From Eisenbergiella sp900555195 (GTDB lineage: Bacteria; Bacillota; Clostridia; Lachnospirales; Lachnospiraceae): a stretch of DNA of 42,021 nt. The position numbers and the translations under genes were made by a program. The first letter of the stretch is position 1. Every line of letters starts with the position of its first letter. The DNA is taken from the NCBI GenBank assembly GCA_902492555.1, contig CABUMH010000024.1, forward strand, positions 1 through 42,021, in the 5' to 3' direction. Below the pieces are notes generated by a model that saw nothing but the letters and a program-made list of their open reading frames with translations, did not search any database and was not told where the DNA came from. This document shows positions 30,933-39,355 of this stretch, piece after piece.

Positions 30933-32579
30933 ATGGACGAACGAAGAAAAGTACACAAGAAAAGGCCGGGCAGGAGAGGGAACGGCCTTGTGACGGCAAT
31001 TGCTGCTGTGGCCGGTATTTTGGCCATTTATAAAAGAATTCCGCTTACGAACAGAATTGGGGACAATGGCAATGCTTATTTTGGAATGGCCTATGATACC
31101 TATCTGTTCTTTTTCCTGTTTTGCGGTTATTCCATGCAGTCGGTTGTAGCAAAGATGATGTCCGCCAGATATAGCAGGGGGCAATACCGAAACAGCAGAA
31201 GAGTGTGGAATGTTGCCTTTCTGTTTACGCTCATTGCAGGACTGGCGGGCACACTGCTGATGCTGTCCCTTTCCGGGGTTCTTGCAGAGGGGCTGTATCA
31301 GACGCGGATCGCTATGGTGGTCATACAATATACCGCGCCGACCATTCTGATCACTTCCTTGCTGGGGCTGATGAGGGGGTATTTTCAGGGGATGGGTACC
31401 GTGGTACCTACGGTATTATCCCGTTTTGTGGAAGAACTTGCAGGGCTTCTGCTCATGCTTGTCCTGTCGCAGGCGCTTGGAAATTATGGGCAAAAGATCG
31501 GGGCTCTGCTGTTGGCTTCTGATTATGAACAGGCTTTCGGCGCTGCCGGAGGAATTCTGGGCTTTATGGCAGGAAGCGCGGTTGCGCTGCTGCTGTTATT
31601 TATACTCTATCTGATGTTTCAGGCGTCCTTTCGCAAAAAAGAGCGGAAGGATGTGGGGAAAGGAATGGACGGATACAGACGGATTGCGAGGCTGGTTGCT
31701 TCTTCGGCATTTCCTGTCATTCTGATCGGCTTTGCCATGAGCGGCAGCTTTTTCCTTGATCAGATTTTCTATTTTCATCTGCTCCCGTCGTCTCAGGATA
31801 CAATTACGCAGTGGGGGATTTATACGGGAAAATACAGGATCTTATCCGGCATCCCGATTGCCATGGTGACGGCTGTCTGCACCGCGCTGATCCCATCTCT
31901 TTCTGTTTCCGTTGCGAGCCAGAATACGGGCAGGATGAAGGAGAAAGCCTACCTGATGCTGAAGCTGGCATGGACGCTGGCGCTTCCTGTGACCGTCTTT
32001 TTGGCGATTACGGCTGACACGCTGCTTCCTGCGCTTTTTACCACAGGGGATACGGAGACTGCAGCCAGCCTGCTCCGCGTCGGAAGCGTGGCGACCGTTC
32101 TCCAGGGGCTGTGTATCGGGCTGTTTGCTGCGCTCCAGGGACTGGAAAGAGAAAAGAATCTGCTCATCCATGCCGTGATCGCTTTGGTTGCGCATGTGGC
32201 TGCGCTGTGTCTGTTCCTTGCAAATTTAGATCAGGGAATCAGAGGTGTGGTGTATGCCAATATCGTTCTTTACGCGGTATTTCTGATCTTAAATCTCATC
32301 ACCCTTTTCCGCCTTATCTCTGCGCGGATTGACTGGGGACGGCTGATCGGGATCCCTGTGATTGCGACCGCTGTGATGGGCGTTGTGGTTTTCTTCCTGA
32401 ACCGGCTGCTTGCGGGAAAACTTTCCGCCGGAATTTTAAGCCTTCTGTGTTTTGCGGCTGCGCTCATCCTTTATACCCTTCTCATTCTTGCGCTGCATGG
32501 CGTATCAGAACGGGAGCTTAAGGGTGTTCCGGGCGGCGGAGGGCTTGTGTTTTTGGGGAAGGCGCTTCGCCTGATGTAA
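30933..32579 (+). CDS. MOP-superfamily lipid flippase (SpoVB/MurJ-like)
   Basis: A 548-residue integral membrane protein with about 14 hydrophobic segments in the polysaccharide-biosynthesis/MATE-like fold. The early motif LAIYKRIPLTNRIGDNGNAYFGMAYDTY is typical of SpoVB/YtgP-type members, which flip lipid-linked oligosaccharides or lipid II and, in SpoVB, serve spore cortex synthesis. A basic, Lys/Arg-rich N-terminus precedes the first segment. GAAGAGGGG precedes the ATG. It follows ybeY by 11 bases. Substrate cannot be told; the sporulation neighbours favour a cortex role, but a housekeeping MurJ or AmJ role is also possible. Confidence 0.85.
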   Translation: MDERRKVHKKRPGRRGNGLVTAIAAVAGILAIYKRIPLTNRIGDNGNAYFGMAYDTYLFFFLFCGYSMQSVVAKMMSARYSRGQYRNSRRVWNVAFLFTLIAGLAGTLLMLSLSGVLAEGLYQTRIAMVVIQYTAPTILITSLLGLMRGYFQGMGTVVPTVLSRFVEELAGLLLMLVLSQALGNYGQKIGALLLASDYEQAFGAAGGILGFMAGSAVALLLLFILYLMFQASFRKKERKDVGKGMDGYRRIARLVASSAFPVILIGFAMSGSFFLDQIFYFHLLPSSQDTITQWGIYTGKYRILSGIPIAMVTAVCTALIPSLSVSVASQNTGRMKEKAYLMLKLAWTLALPVTVFLAITADTLLPALFTTGDTETAASLLRVGSVATVLQGLCIGLFAALQGLEREKNLLIHAVIALVAHVAALCLFLANLDQGIRGVVYANIVLYAVFLILNLITLFRLISARIDWGRLIGIPVIATAVMGVVVFFLNRLLAGKLSAGILSLLCFAAALILYTLLILALHGVSERELKGVPGGGGLVFLGKALRLM

Positions 32580-32645
32580 ATATGTATATTTTTATGAAAT
32601 TATGCTGATACTTCCAGTAAAAGAATCGATAAGCAGGAGGTTCTT

Positions 32646-33263
32646 ATGCGTTTCTGGAAGAGAATCGGCATATATTTCTTTTATCCGGCGGCTATGCTTG
32701 CGCTCGGATTTGGCACCAATATGCTGCTGCAGGATATTTTCTATCCGCGCCGTGCCTGGCCGATACAGGAAGAATCCGTTCAGGAGGAAGAGACCGCTGA
32801 AGCCGTGGATTTGACTTCACAGGTGATTACGGCAGATACCAGATATGTGGTCAGAAGCTTTGACTTGACGGATTCGGCACGGACACAGGAGGAAGAGACG
32901 CTGCCGGAACAATATATCGGAATGAACCGGGAACAGTTTCTCGCTGCGATGGAGACCTATGAGGCGTCTCCATCTCTTGAGGATTTGAATAAAGGGTTCC
33001 TCTCTCTCTATGTGGAACGTTTCTCTCCGGAAGAAGTGGTCATCCAGAAAAATTATGAAAGCAAGGAAAAGCCCACGGAATTTTATCTTGCGGTGGAGAA
33101 TAATTATATTGTGGTCTATGAGAAAGATAAGAAAACCAAGTATATGTCCACCGGGATTCCGCTGAACAGCCTGTCGGAAGAACTGGCACAGGAAGTGATG
33201 GAATTCAAATATGTCGGAAGCGAAGCGGAACTCTACAATTTTCTTGAGTCTTATTCCAGTTAG
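32646..33263 (+). CDS. Membrane-anchored protein with a BofC-like C-terminal domain
   Basis: A 205-residue protein with a single N-terminal membrane anchor (about 8-30, after MRFWKR) and an acidic linker. The C-terminal half contains NNYIVVYEKDKK and then GSEAELYNFLESYSS, the kind of ending seen in BofC C-terminal domains. BofC is a secreted inhibitor of sigma-K checkpoint signalling in Bacillus. The match is by pattern only and is not certain. A second conserved block, LEDLNKGFLSLYVERFSPE, fits the GL(E)xGf-type middle part. AGGAGG precedes the ATG. A promoter for the next gene lies inside its end. Confidence 0.6.
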   Translation: MRFWKRIGIYFFYPAAMLALGFGTNMLLQDIFYPRRAWPIQEESVQEEETAEAVDLTSQVITADTRYVVRSFDLTDSARTQEEETLPEQYIGMNREQFLAAMETYEASPSLEDLNKGFLSLYVERFSPEEVVIQKNYESKEKPTEFYLAVENNYIVVYEKDKKTKYMSTGIPLNSLSEELAQEVMEFKYVGSEAELYNFLESYSS

Positions 33264-33272
33264 TATTATAAT
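33244..33272 (+). promoter_or_regulatory. Sigma-A promoter for the BaiN-like flavoprotein gene
   Basis: TTGAGT (33244-33249), a 17-base spacer and a perfect TATAAT (33267-33272). The -35 lies inside the end of the BofC-like gene. A leader of about 110 bases follows. Confidence 0.65.
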
Positions 33273-33353
33273 GAACCTGATTTTTTCCTGCGTTTTCCCG
33301 CATGGGCCGAGCGTTTTTACCGGCATAAAACACAGGATGCATCGCAATGGAAT

Positions 33354-33368
33354 GCGGCGAAACGCCGC
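33354..33368 (+). other. Stable GC hairpin in the flavoprotein leader
   Basis: GCGGCG (33354-33359) and CGCCGC (33363-33368) pair perfectly over an AAA loop, about 22 bases before the start codon at 33391. It may limit ribosome access or protect the message. Confidence 0.45.
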
Positions 33369-33390
33369 CAGGATGAAACGGATAACAGAT

Positions 33391-34692
33391 ATGATAAAAA
33401 AGAAAATCGGAATTATCGGCGGAGGCGCGTCCGGAATGGCAGCTGCCATAGCGGCTGCGCGCGCGGATGGGCACCTTGCTTCCGAAATTGTGATTCTGGA
33501 GAAAAAGGATCGCATCGGGAAGAAGATTTTGGCGACAGGGAATGGAAAGTGCAATCTGACCAACCTGTCTTTTTCCATAGATACAGCGGAGGCATATTAT
33601 CATTGTGATAAACCGGCGCTGCTGAAACGGGTTTTTTCCCATTTTTCGGCTCAGGATACGCTGGACTGGTTTGCTTCCATGGGAATGCTCACCACTTCTC
33701 AGAATGGTTATGTCTACCCTCTATCCAAGCAGGCTTCCACAGTCCTGGATACGCTGCGGTTTGAATTGGAACGTCTGGGCATTTGCATTGTGACGGAATG
33801 CGAGATCACGCACATAGAGCGAAGAAAGGATGGGACGCCCGGATTCGCAGTACATACACAAACGGACAGCTGGCAGTTTGAGAGACTGATCCTTTCCTGC
33901 GGCTCTCCGGCCGGAGAGAGGCCGGGGGAAGGAAGGGATGGCTATGCTTATGCAAAAGCGCTCGGCCATACGGTCAGGAAGCCTTTGCCGGCCCTTACTG
34001 CCCTGCGGTGTGAAGGCGATATCTGGAAAGGGATGGCCGGTGTGCGCTGCGACTGCGCTATTTGTCTCACTCTGGGAGAAGGCAGAGAGGAAGTGCGGCT
34101 ATGGGAGCGGGGAGAACTGCAGCTGACCGATTATGGGCTTTCTGGGATCCCAATTTTTCAGATGAGCGGCCAGGCGGCAAGAGCGTTGGAAAATGGGAAA
34201 CGCTTGCGGGCCACGCTGGATTTTCTGCCCGGGTATCGGGAGGAAGGGGAAGAAAGCTGGAAGGCGCTTGTAGAGCGGAAGATGGCAATGGGAGAGGGAA
34301 GAACCCTGGAAGTCCTTTTCTGCGGGCTGGTAAATAAGAAGATCCTTCAGGCTTTGATGAAGAAACATGGGCTGAAGCCGCAGGAAATCGCCGGGCTTTC
34401 CCTTAGAAAGCGGATTCTGCGTGTTTTTGAGGATCTGCGCGCTTTCCCTGCAGTTGTTACGGGAACCAATTCGCTTCAGAATGCACAGGTCTGTACAGGA
34501 GGCGTTCCCCTTTCCCAGGTGAAAGAAACGTTGGAATCACTTCGCTGTGCCGGATTGTTCCTCACCGGAGAACTCCTGGATGTGGATGCCAGGTGCGGCG
34601 GCTATAATCTGCAGTGGGCCTGGAGTTCAGGTACTCTTGCCGGCAGCAGCGCTGCCGCGGGCCTGCAGCCGTTTCAGCATAAGCGTAAATGA
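33391..34692 (+). CDS. BaiN/HI0933-family flavoprotein (NAD(P)/FAD-dependent oxidoreductase)
   Basis: A protein of about 433 residues in the HI0933/BaiN family. The FAD-binding loop GGGASGM stands right at the start (IGIIGGGASGMAAA), followed by the family block KKILATGNGKCNLTN. The C-terminal GGV-(P/S)-L block (CTGGVPLSQVKETLESL) and the FLTGELLDVDARCGGYNLQWAWSSG end are typical. Some members reduce bile-acid intermediates; most have no known substrate, so none is assigned. Start: 33391 gives the usual MIKKKIGIIGGG; an in-frame ATG at 33373 follows a weak CCAGG. The frame also extends to 33211 inside the previous gene. The next gene is another FAD enzyme, with 33 bases between. Confidence 0.85.
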   Translation: MIKKKIGIIGGGASGMAAAIAAARADGHLASEIVILEKKDRIGKKILATGNGKCNLTNLSFSIDTAEAYYHCDKPALLKRVFSHFSAQDTLDWFASMGMLTTSQNGYVYPLSKQASTVLDTLRFELERLGICIVTECEITHIERRKDGTPGFAVHTQTDSWQFERLILSCGSPAGERPGEGRDGYAYAKALGHTVRKPLPALTALRCEGDIWKGMAGVRCDCAICLTLGEGREEVRLWERGELQLTDYGLSGIPIFQMSGQAARALENGKRLRATLDFLPGYREEGEESWKALVERKMAMGEGRTLEVLFCGLVNKKILQALMKKHGLKPQEIAGLSLRKRILRVFEDLRAFPAVVTGTNSLQNAQVCTGGVPLSQVKETLESLRCAGLFLTGELLDVDARCGGYNLQWAWSSGTLAGSSAAAGLQPFQHKRK

Positions 34693-34710
34693 GCGCGCAG
34701 GAAAGCGCGC
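34693..34710 (+). other. GCGCGC hairpin before the second flavoprotein gene
   Basis: GCGCGC (34693-34698) and GCGCGC (34705-34710) can pair over a 6-base loop, 15 bases before the start at 34726 and directly after the previous stop codon. Not followed by T-run. Confidence 0.35.
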
Positions 34711-34725
34711 GGATGGGAAACAAAT

Positions 34726-36336
34726 ATGATAAGAATACAACAGATAAAATGTAAACCCGGCCATTCCCGGAAGGAACTGGAAGAGCGGATATGCAAAGCC
34801 CTATCCATCAGGACAGAGCAGATTGCTTCCGTGTCGATCGTGAAGGAATCCATCGATGCGAGGAAAAAGCCGGATATACGGCTCATCTATACCGTGGATG
34901 TATCTGTGGAAGGGATATCGGAAGAAAAGCTGCTCAGGAGGAATAAAGACCGAAATATCACCAAATCCGTCCGCTCCCGTTACCGCTTTCCATCCCCGGG
35001 AGAGGAGACACCTAAAGGAAGGCCGGTGATCGTCGGTATGGGACCGGCCGGCCTGTTCTGCGGCTATATGCTGGCACAGGCAGGGTACCGTCCGCTGCTT
35101 CTGGAACGCGGGGAAGATGTGGATCAGCGGACCAAAACGGTGGAGGCTTTCTGGACGGGCGGAAGCTGCGACCCGGATTCCAACGTGCAGTTCGGTGAAG
35201 GCGGTGCAGGGACCTTTTCAGACGGAAAGCTCAATACGCTGGTGCGGGATAAGGAGGGACGGAACGGGCAGGTCCTCCGGATTCTGGCGGAGCACGGGGC
35301 ACCGGAGCGGATCCTGTACGAAAGCAAGCCGCATATCGGAACGGACATTCTTTCACAGGTGGTAAAGAATATGCGGCAGCAGATCCTTGCATGGGGAGGC
35401 GAAGTGCGGTTTCGCACCCGTGTGACGGATCTCATTCTGGAAGGAAACCGTGTTAAGGGCGTCATCTGTGCGGACGGGGAACGAATAGAGGCTGGCCAGG
35501 TGGTGCTTGCTGTGGGCCACAGCGCCCGTGATACCTTTGAAATGCTGCTTCGGAGGGGCATTCCCATGGAAGCGAAGGCCTTTGCTGTGGGCCTGCGGGT
35601 GGAACATCCGCAGGAACTGGTCAATCTGTCTCAATATGGTCAGGCCCATCCGGATTTTCTGCCCCCGGCTGCCTATAAGCTGACGGCGCAAACTGCGGAA
35701 AACCGGGGTGTCTATTCCTTCTGCATGTGTCCAGGGGGGTATGTGGTGAACGCATCCAGCGAACCGGGAAGGCTTGCGGTCAACGGAATGAGTTACAGCA
35801 AGCGGGACGGAAGGAACGCCAACAGCGCGATCATCGTATCCGTGACTCCTGCGGATTATGGGGCGAACGGGCCGCTGTCCGGTGTAACCTTTCAGCGCAG
35901 GCTGGAAGAAAAAGCTTTTCACCTGGCAAATGGAGCGATTCCCATGCAGCGTTATGGAGAATTTGCAGCAGATGCCGGAAGGCTGAAGCGGGAAGGGCAT
36001 GTTCCCGCCACAATGCAGCCGGCGGTGAAAGGGGCCTTTGCCCAGGCGGATTTAAGAGGTCTGCTGCCTCCCAGCGTTGAAAGGGCTTTCGTGGAGGGCA
36101 TGGAATCCTTTGACCGCATGATCCCAGGTTTTGCCGATGATGCGGTTACGCTGCTGGGCGTGGAAAGCCGTACGTCTTCTCCTGTCCGGATCACGAGGGA
36201 TGAAGCGTTCCTGTCCGACTGCGATGGGCTCTATCCATGCGGAGAAGGGGCTGGTTATGCGGGAGGCATCACCTCGGCGGCGATGGACGGCATGAAGATT
36301 GCGGAAGCTATTGCGCGGCGTTATAAAACCTTGTAA
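34726..36336 (+). CDS. Uncharacterised FAD-dependent dehydrogenase (COG2509-like)
   Basis: A 536-residue flavoprotein. A unique N-terminal domain of about 95 residues (IRIQQIKCKPGHSRKELEER, Lys/Arg-rich) precedes the FAD domain with GMGPAGLFCGYMLAQAG (about 105-121). Typical blocks of the family are VQFGEGGAGTFSDGKLNT, FCMCPGGYVVNASSE, the MSYSKRDGRNANSAI region, and the C-terminal GEGAGYAGGITSAAMDGMKIAE that binds FAD. I know of no demonstrated substrate. A GGGAAA site lies a few bases upstream of the ATG. With the previous gene it may form a two-gene redox operon, but the shared theme is only that both carry FAD. Confidence 0.85.
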   Translation: MIRIQQIKCKPGHSRKELEERICKALSIRTEQIASVSIVKESIDARKKPDIRLIYTVDVSVEGISEEKLLRRNKDRNITKSVRSRYRFPSPGEETPKGRPVIVGMGPAGLFCGYMLAQAGYRPLLLERGEDVDQRTKTVEAFWTGGSCDPDSNVQFGEGGAGTFSDGKLNTLVRDKEGRNGQVLRILAEHGAPERILYESKPHIGTDILSQVVKNMRQQILAWGGEVRFRTRVTDLILEGNRVKGVICADGERIEAGQVVLAVGHSARDTFEMLLRRGIPMEAKAFAVGLRVEHPQELVNLSQYGQAHPDFLPPAAYKLTAQTAENRGVYSFCMCPGGYVVNASSEPGRLAVNGMSYSKRDGRNANSAIIVSVTPADYGANGPLSGVTFQRRLEEKAFHLANGAIPMQRYGEFAADAGRLKREGHVPATMQPAVKGAFAQADLRGLLPPSVERAFVEGMESFDRMIPGFADDAVTLLGVESRTSSPVRITRDEAFLSDCDGLYPCGEGAGYAGGITSAAMDGMKIAEAIARRYKTL

Positions 36337-36371
36337 AATAATTGATACGATATACGACGGAGGAGAAGGCG

Positions 36372-37232
36372 ATGAATCAATATCGCGAAAGACTGAAGAA
36401 TAAGAAACGGATCGTGGTGAAAATCGGTTCCTCATCCCTGCAGCATCCGAAGACGGGAGAACTGGACTATATCAAACTGGAAGTATTGGTCAGGGAACTG
36501 TGCAATTTGAGAAATCAGGGGAAGGATGTGGTGCTGGTCACTTCGGGAGCCATCGCCCAGGGCAAGAAAGCCATGCATCTGACCGATGCGGATATCACGA
36601 GCCAGAACCGCATTGCGATGAAACAGGCCTGCGCGGCCATCGGCCAGGCCAGGCTGATGATGACCTACCAGCGTATTTTTTCAGAATATAATCAGGTGAC
36701 CGCCCAGATCCTGATGACAAAGAATACGATTGTTGACAATCTGAACCGCTATAATGCGCATAATACCTTTTCCCAGCTCCTTGAAATGGGCGTAATCCCC
36801 GTAGTCAACGAAAACGACACGGTTGCGACCTATGAGCTGGAGATGGATAACGATACGCTTTCTGCGATTGTGGCCGCTCTGATCGGAGCGGATCTTCTCA
36901 TACTGTTATCCGATATTGATGGATTATATACGGATGATCCCAGAAAGAATCCGGATGCGAAGTTCGTGGAACTGGTGGAAGAACTGACGGACGATTATCT
37001 GAATATGGGGAAGAAGAGCACGGGAAGCAGCGTGGGTACGGGCGGAATGAATACAAAGCTGACAGCGGCCAGGATCGCCACCAAGGCGGGAGCCGATATG
37101 CTGATCGCCAACAGCAGCGACATCCGTATCATCCACAGGCTGATGGACGGAAGAAACTACGGCACGCTTTTCGTGGCCAATCAAGACGAAGATTTTGACC
37201 TGCCGGGGTTTGTGAGCAGGCTGAATAGTTAA
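36372..37232 (+). CDS. proB: Glutamate 5-kinase
   Basis: A 286-residue amino-acid kinase that makes glutamyl-5-phosphate, the first step of proline synthesis. Visible blocks: IVVKIGSSSL (about 16-25), VVLVTSGAIAQGKKAM, VIPVVNENDTVA and LLILLSDIDGLYTDDPR, with GTGGMNTKLTAARIATKAGA near the C-terminus. It lacks the C-terminal PUA domain found in the E. coli enzyme (367 residues), as in many clostridia. The ATG at 36372 follows GGAGGAGAAGG; the longer frame from 36342 has no ribosome-binding site. It is separated from proA by two small genes. Confidence 0.95.
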   Translation: MNQYRERLKNKKRIVVKIGSSSLQHPKTGELDYIKLEVLVRELCNLRNQGKDVVLVTSGAIAQGKKAMHLTDADITSQNRIAMKQACAAIGQARLMMTYQRIFSEYNQVTAQILMTKNTIVDNLNRYNAHNTFSQLLEMGVIPVVNENDTVATYELEMDNDTLSAIVAALIGADLLILLSDIDGLYTDDPRKNPDAKFVELVEELTDDYLNMGKKSTGSSVGTGGMNTKLTAARIATKAGADMLIANSSDIRIIHRLMDGRNYGTLFVANQDEDFDLPGFVSRLNS

Positions 37233-37263
37233 AATATCTGTTAAAGAGAAAGGATGCACGGTC

Positions 37264-37500
37264 ATGGCCCAGTCAATGGATGAAAAGATACAGCGCATCA
37301 ATGAACTGTATCATAAATCGCAGAAAGAGGGATTAAGCCAGGAGGAGAAGGAAGAACAGGCTGCGCTTCGCAGGGATTATATCAACAGCGTGAGAGGAAA
37401 TCTGCGGGCACAGCTGAACGGAATCAATATTCAGAATGAAGACGGTTCCATTACAAACCTCGGCAAACTTCATGGCGAAGGAAAAGAACATGCGCAATGA
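37264..37500 (+). CDS. DUF896-family small protein (YnzC-like)
   Basis: A 78-residue protein of the DUF896/YnzC family. Two helices in the N-terminal half carry the typical KIQRINELYHKSQKEGLSQEEKEEQAALRRDYINS block. The C-terminal tail (GINIQNEDGSITNLG) is polar. No function is established. The 3' end overlaps the next gene by 11 bases, showing translational coupling. AGAAAGGA lies before the ATG. Confidence 0.9.
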   Translation: MAQSMDEKIQRINELYHKSQKEGLSQEEKEEQAALRRDYINSVRGNLRAQLNGINIQNEDGSITNLGKLHGEGKEHAQ

Positions 37501-38083
37501 GGACGGTCTTCTGAAAAAGAGGATGCGTCAGGAAGCGCTGCGGTGCAGGGCGGAGCTTTTGCCGGAGGAAAGAGAGCGGGCGCAGGAACGGATCCGGCAG
37601 CTTTTTTTGCAGTCTGAAGAATACCAGACTGCTGTCAGGCTTTTGATCTATGCTTCTTATCAGACAGAGGTATCCACCTGGCCGCTGATGGAGCAGGCGC
37701 TGCTGGACGGAAAGGAAGTGTATTGTCCGCGCACCCATGAGGGACGGATGCAGTTCTGGCTGGTTGCGGATATCAAGGAATTGGCTCCGGGATTTAAGGG
37801 GATTTGGGAACCGCTGCCGGTTAAACCATATTCAGGATGGAAACAAGGGGATCTGACCGTCCTTCCCGGCGTTGCCTTTGATACAGAATGCAGAAGGCTG
37901 GGCTATGGCGGAGGGTATTATGATCGTTTTCTGGCCCAGCTGCCCGATATGCAGACGCTTGCGTTGGCTTTTTCCTGTCAGATATTTGAAGAGCTGCCGG
38001 AGGAGGCAACGGATATCCGGCCGGGAAGAATCCTTACGGAGCGGGGATGGTTAGACAAGAAGACAGATAAGAAAGGTGGATGA
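37490..38083 (+). CDS. 5-formyltetrahydrofolate cyclo-ligase family protein
   Basis: A 197-residue enzyme that turns 5-formyl-THF into 5,10-methenyl-THF with ATP. The C-terminal block GVAFDTECRRLGYGGGYYDRFL is diagnostic; the YASYQTEVSTWPLM region is typical too. The ATG at 37490 has GAAGGAAA upstream and overlaps the DUF896 gene; an in-frame ATG at 37472 lies further inside that gene. The enzyme complements fhs and folD of this window, though it lies in the proline operon. Confidence 0.9.
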   Translation: MRNEDGLLKKRMRQEALRCRAELLPEERERAQERIRQLFLQSEEYQTAVRLLIYASYQTEVSTWPLMEQALLDGKEVYCPRTHEGRMQFWLVADIKELAPGFKGIWEPLPVKPYSGWKQGDLTVLPGVAFDTECRRLGYGGGYYDRFLAQLPDMQTLALAFSCQIFEELPEEATDIRPGRILTERGWLDKKTDKKGG

Positions 38084-39333
38084 AGCGTATGGAATTGATG
38101 GAGATGGGGAAAGCCGCGGCAGCGGCCAAAACGGAGATGGCCCGCCTTTCAACCCAGGAAAAGAATGCGGCGCTGCAGGCGGCGGCCGAAGGGCTTTTAA
38201 AGGATCAGGAGAAAATTTTAAGCGCAAATGCGAAAGACGTGGCGGAGGGAGAAGCCAAAGGGATGAATCCGGGCCTGCTGGATCGGCTGAGGCTGAACGA
38301 AAGCCGGGTTGCCGCTATGGCGGAAGGGCTCAGACAGGTCGCCGCTCTTCCTGACCCGATTGGAGAGCGCCTGGAACGTTTCTCGCGCCCGAACGGTCTC
38401 GTGATCGATAAGATCCGTGTGCCGCTGGGCGTGATCGGCATCATCTATGAATCCCGCCCGAACGTGACGGCAGACGCATTCGGTCTTTGCTTTAAGACGG
38501 GCAACGTCTGTATCCTGAAGGGAGGAAGCGATGCGCTTCATTCCAATCTGGCCATAACGGAAAGCATCCGCAGGACTCTAAAAGCGTGCGGCATCTGTGA
38601 GGATGCGATTTCCCTGATCGCGGATACGGATCGGGAGGTGACGGAACGCTTCATGCGGATGAACGAATATGTGGATGTTCTGATCCCGCGGGGCGGCGCA
38701 GGGCTCATCCGCCGTGTTGTGGAACACAGCACCATCCCGGTGATTGAGACCGGCACGGGAAACTGCCATATCTATGTGGATGAATATGCGGATCTTGAGA
38801 AGGCGATCCCGATCATTCTGAATGCCAAGACGCAGCGTATCGGCGTCTGCAACGCCTGTGAGTCCCTGGTGATCCATGAGGCGGTGCGCGAACGCTTTCT
38901 GCCCGCTCTGGCAGCCCGACTGAGAGAGAAAACCGTTGAAATGCGGGGAGATGAGAGGGCTTTGTGGGCGGTGCCTGATATGAACAGGGCGGCAGAAGAA
39001 GATTATGGGACGGAATACCTGGATTATATTCTTTCCATCAAGACGGTGGACAGCCTGGACGAGGCGATCAGGCACATCAACCGTTACAGCACAGGGCATT
39101 CTGATGCGATTCTGACGGAGGATATGGAACGCGCGGAACGTTTCTGCCAAGAGGTGGATTCTGCCTGTGTATATGTGAATGCCTCCACCCGCTTTACGGA
39201 CGGATTTGAATTCGGGTTCGGCGCGGAAATCGGGATCAGCACCCAGAAGCTTCATGCCCGCGGTCCCATGGGCTTAAAGGAGCTGACCTCCTATAAGTAT
39301 GTGATCCATGGCAATGGACAAATTCGTGAATGA
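38080..39333 (+). CDS. proA: Glutamate-5-semialdehyde dehydrogenase
   Basis: A 417-residue NADPH-dependent reductase for the second step of proline synthesis, in the aldehyde dehydrogenase superfamily. The catalytic cysteine lies in the RIGVCNACESL block. Other blocks are IGIIYESRPNVTADAFGLC, LIPRGGAGLI and the end FGFGAEIGISTQKLHARGPMGLKEL. The start overlaps the cyclo-ligase stop as ATGA. With proB, but separated from it by the two inserted genes, it forms the proline operon; proC is not in the window. Confidence 0.95.
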   Translation: MKRMELMEMGKAAAAAKTEMARLSTQEKNAALQAAAEGLLKDQEKILSANAKDVAEGEAKGMNPGLLDRLRLNESRVAAMAEGLRQVAALPDPIGERLERFSRPNGLVIDKIRVPLGVIGIIYESRPNVTADAFGLCFKTGNVCILKGGSDALHSNLAITESIRRTLKACGICEDAISLIADTDREVTERFMRMNEYVDVLIPRGGAGLIRRVVEHSTIPVIETGTGNCHIYVDEYADLEKAIPIILNAKTQRIGVCNACESLVIHEAVRERFLPALAARLREKTVEMRGDERALWAVPDMNRAAEEDYGTEYLDYILSIKTVDSLDEAIRHINRYSTGHSDAILTEDMERAERFCQEVDSACVYVNASTRFTDGFEFGFGAEIGISTQKLHARGPMGLKELTSYKYVIHGNGQIRE

Positions 39334-39355
39334 CGCGAAAGAAAGGAAACAGAAC

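Noticed and set aside
38205..39255. Long antisense frames over proA
   Set aside because: No start signals, no recognisable protein pattern, and they lie in a gene with clear ProA motifs.
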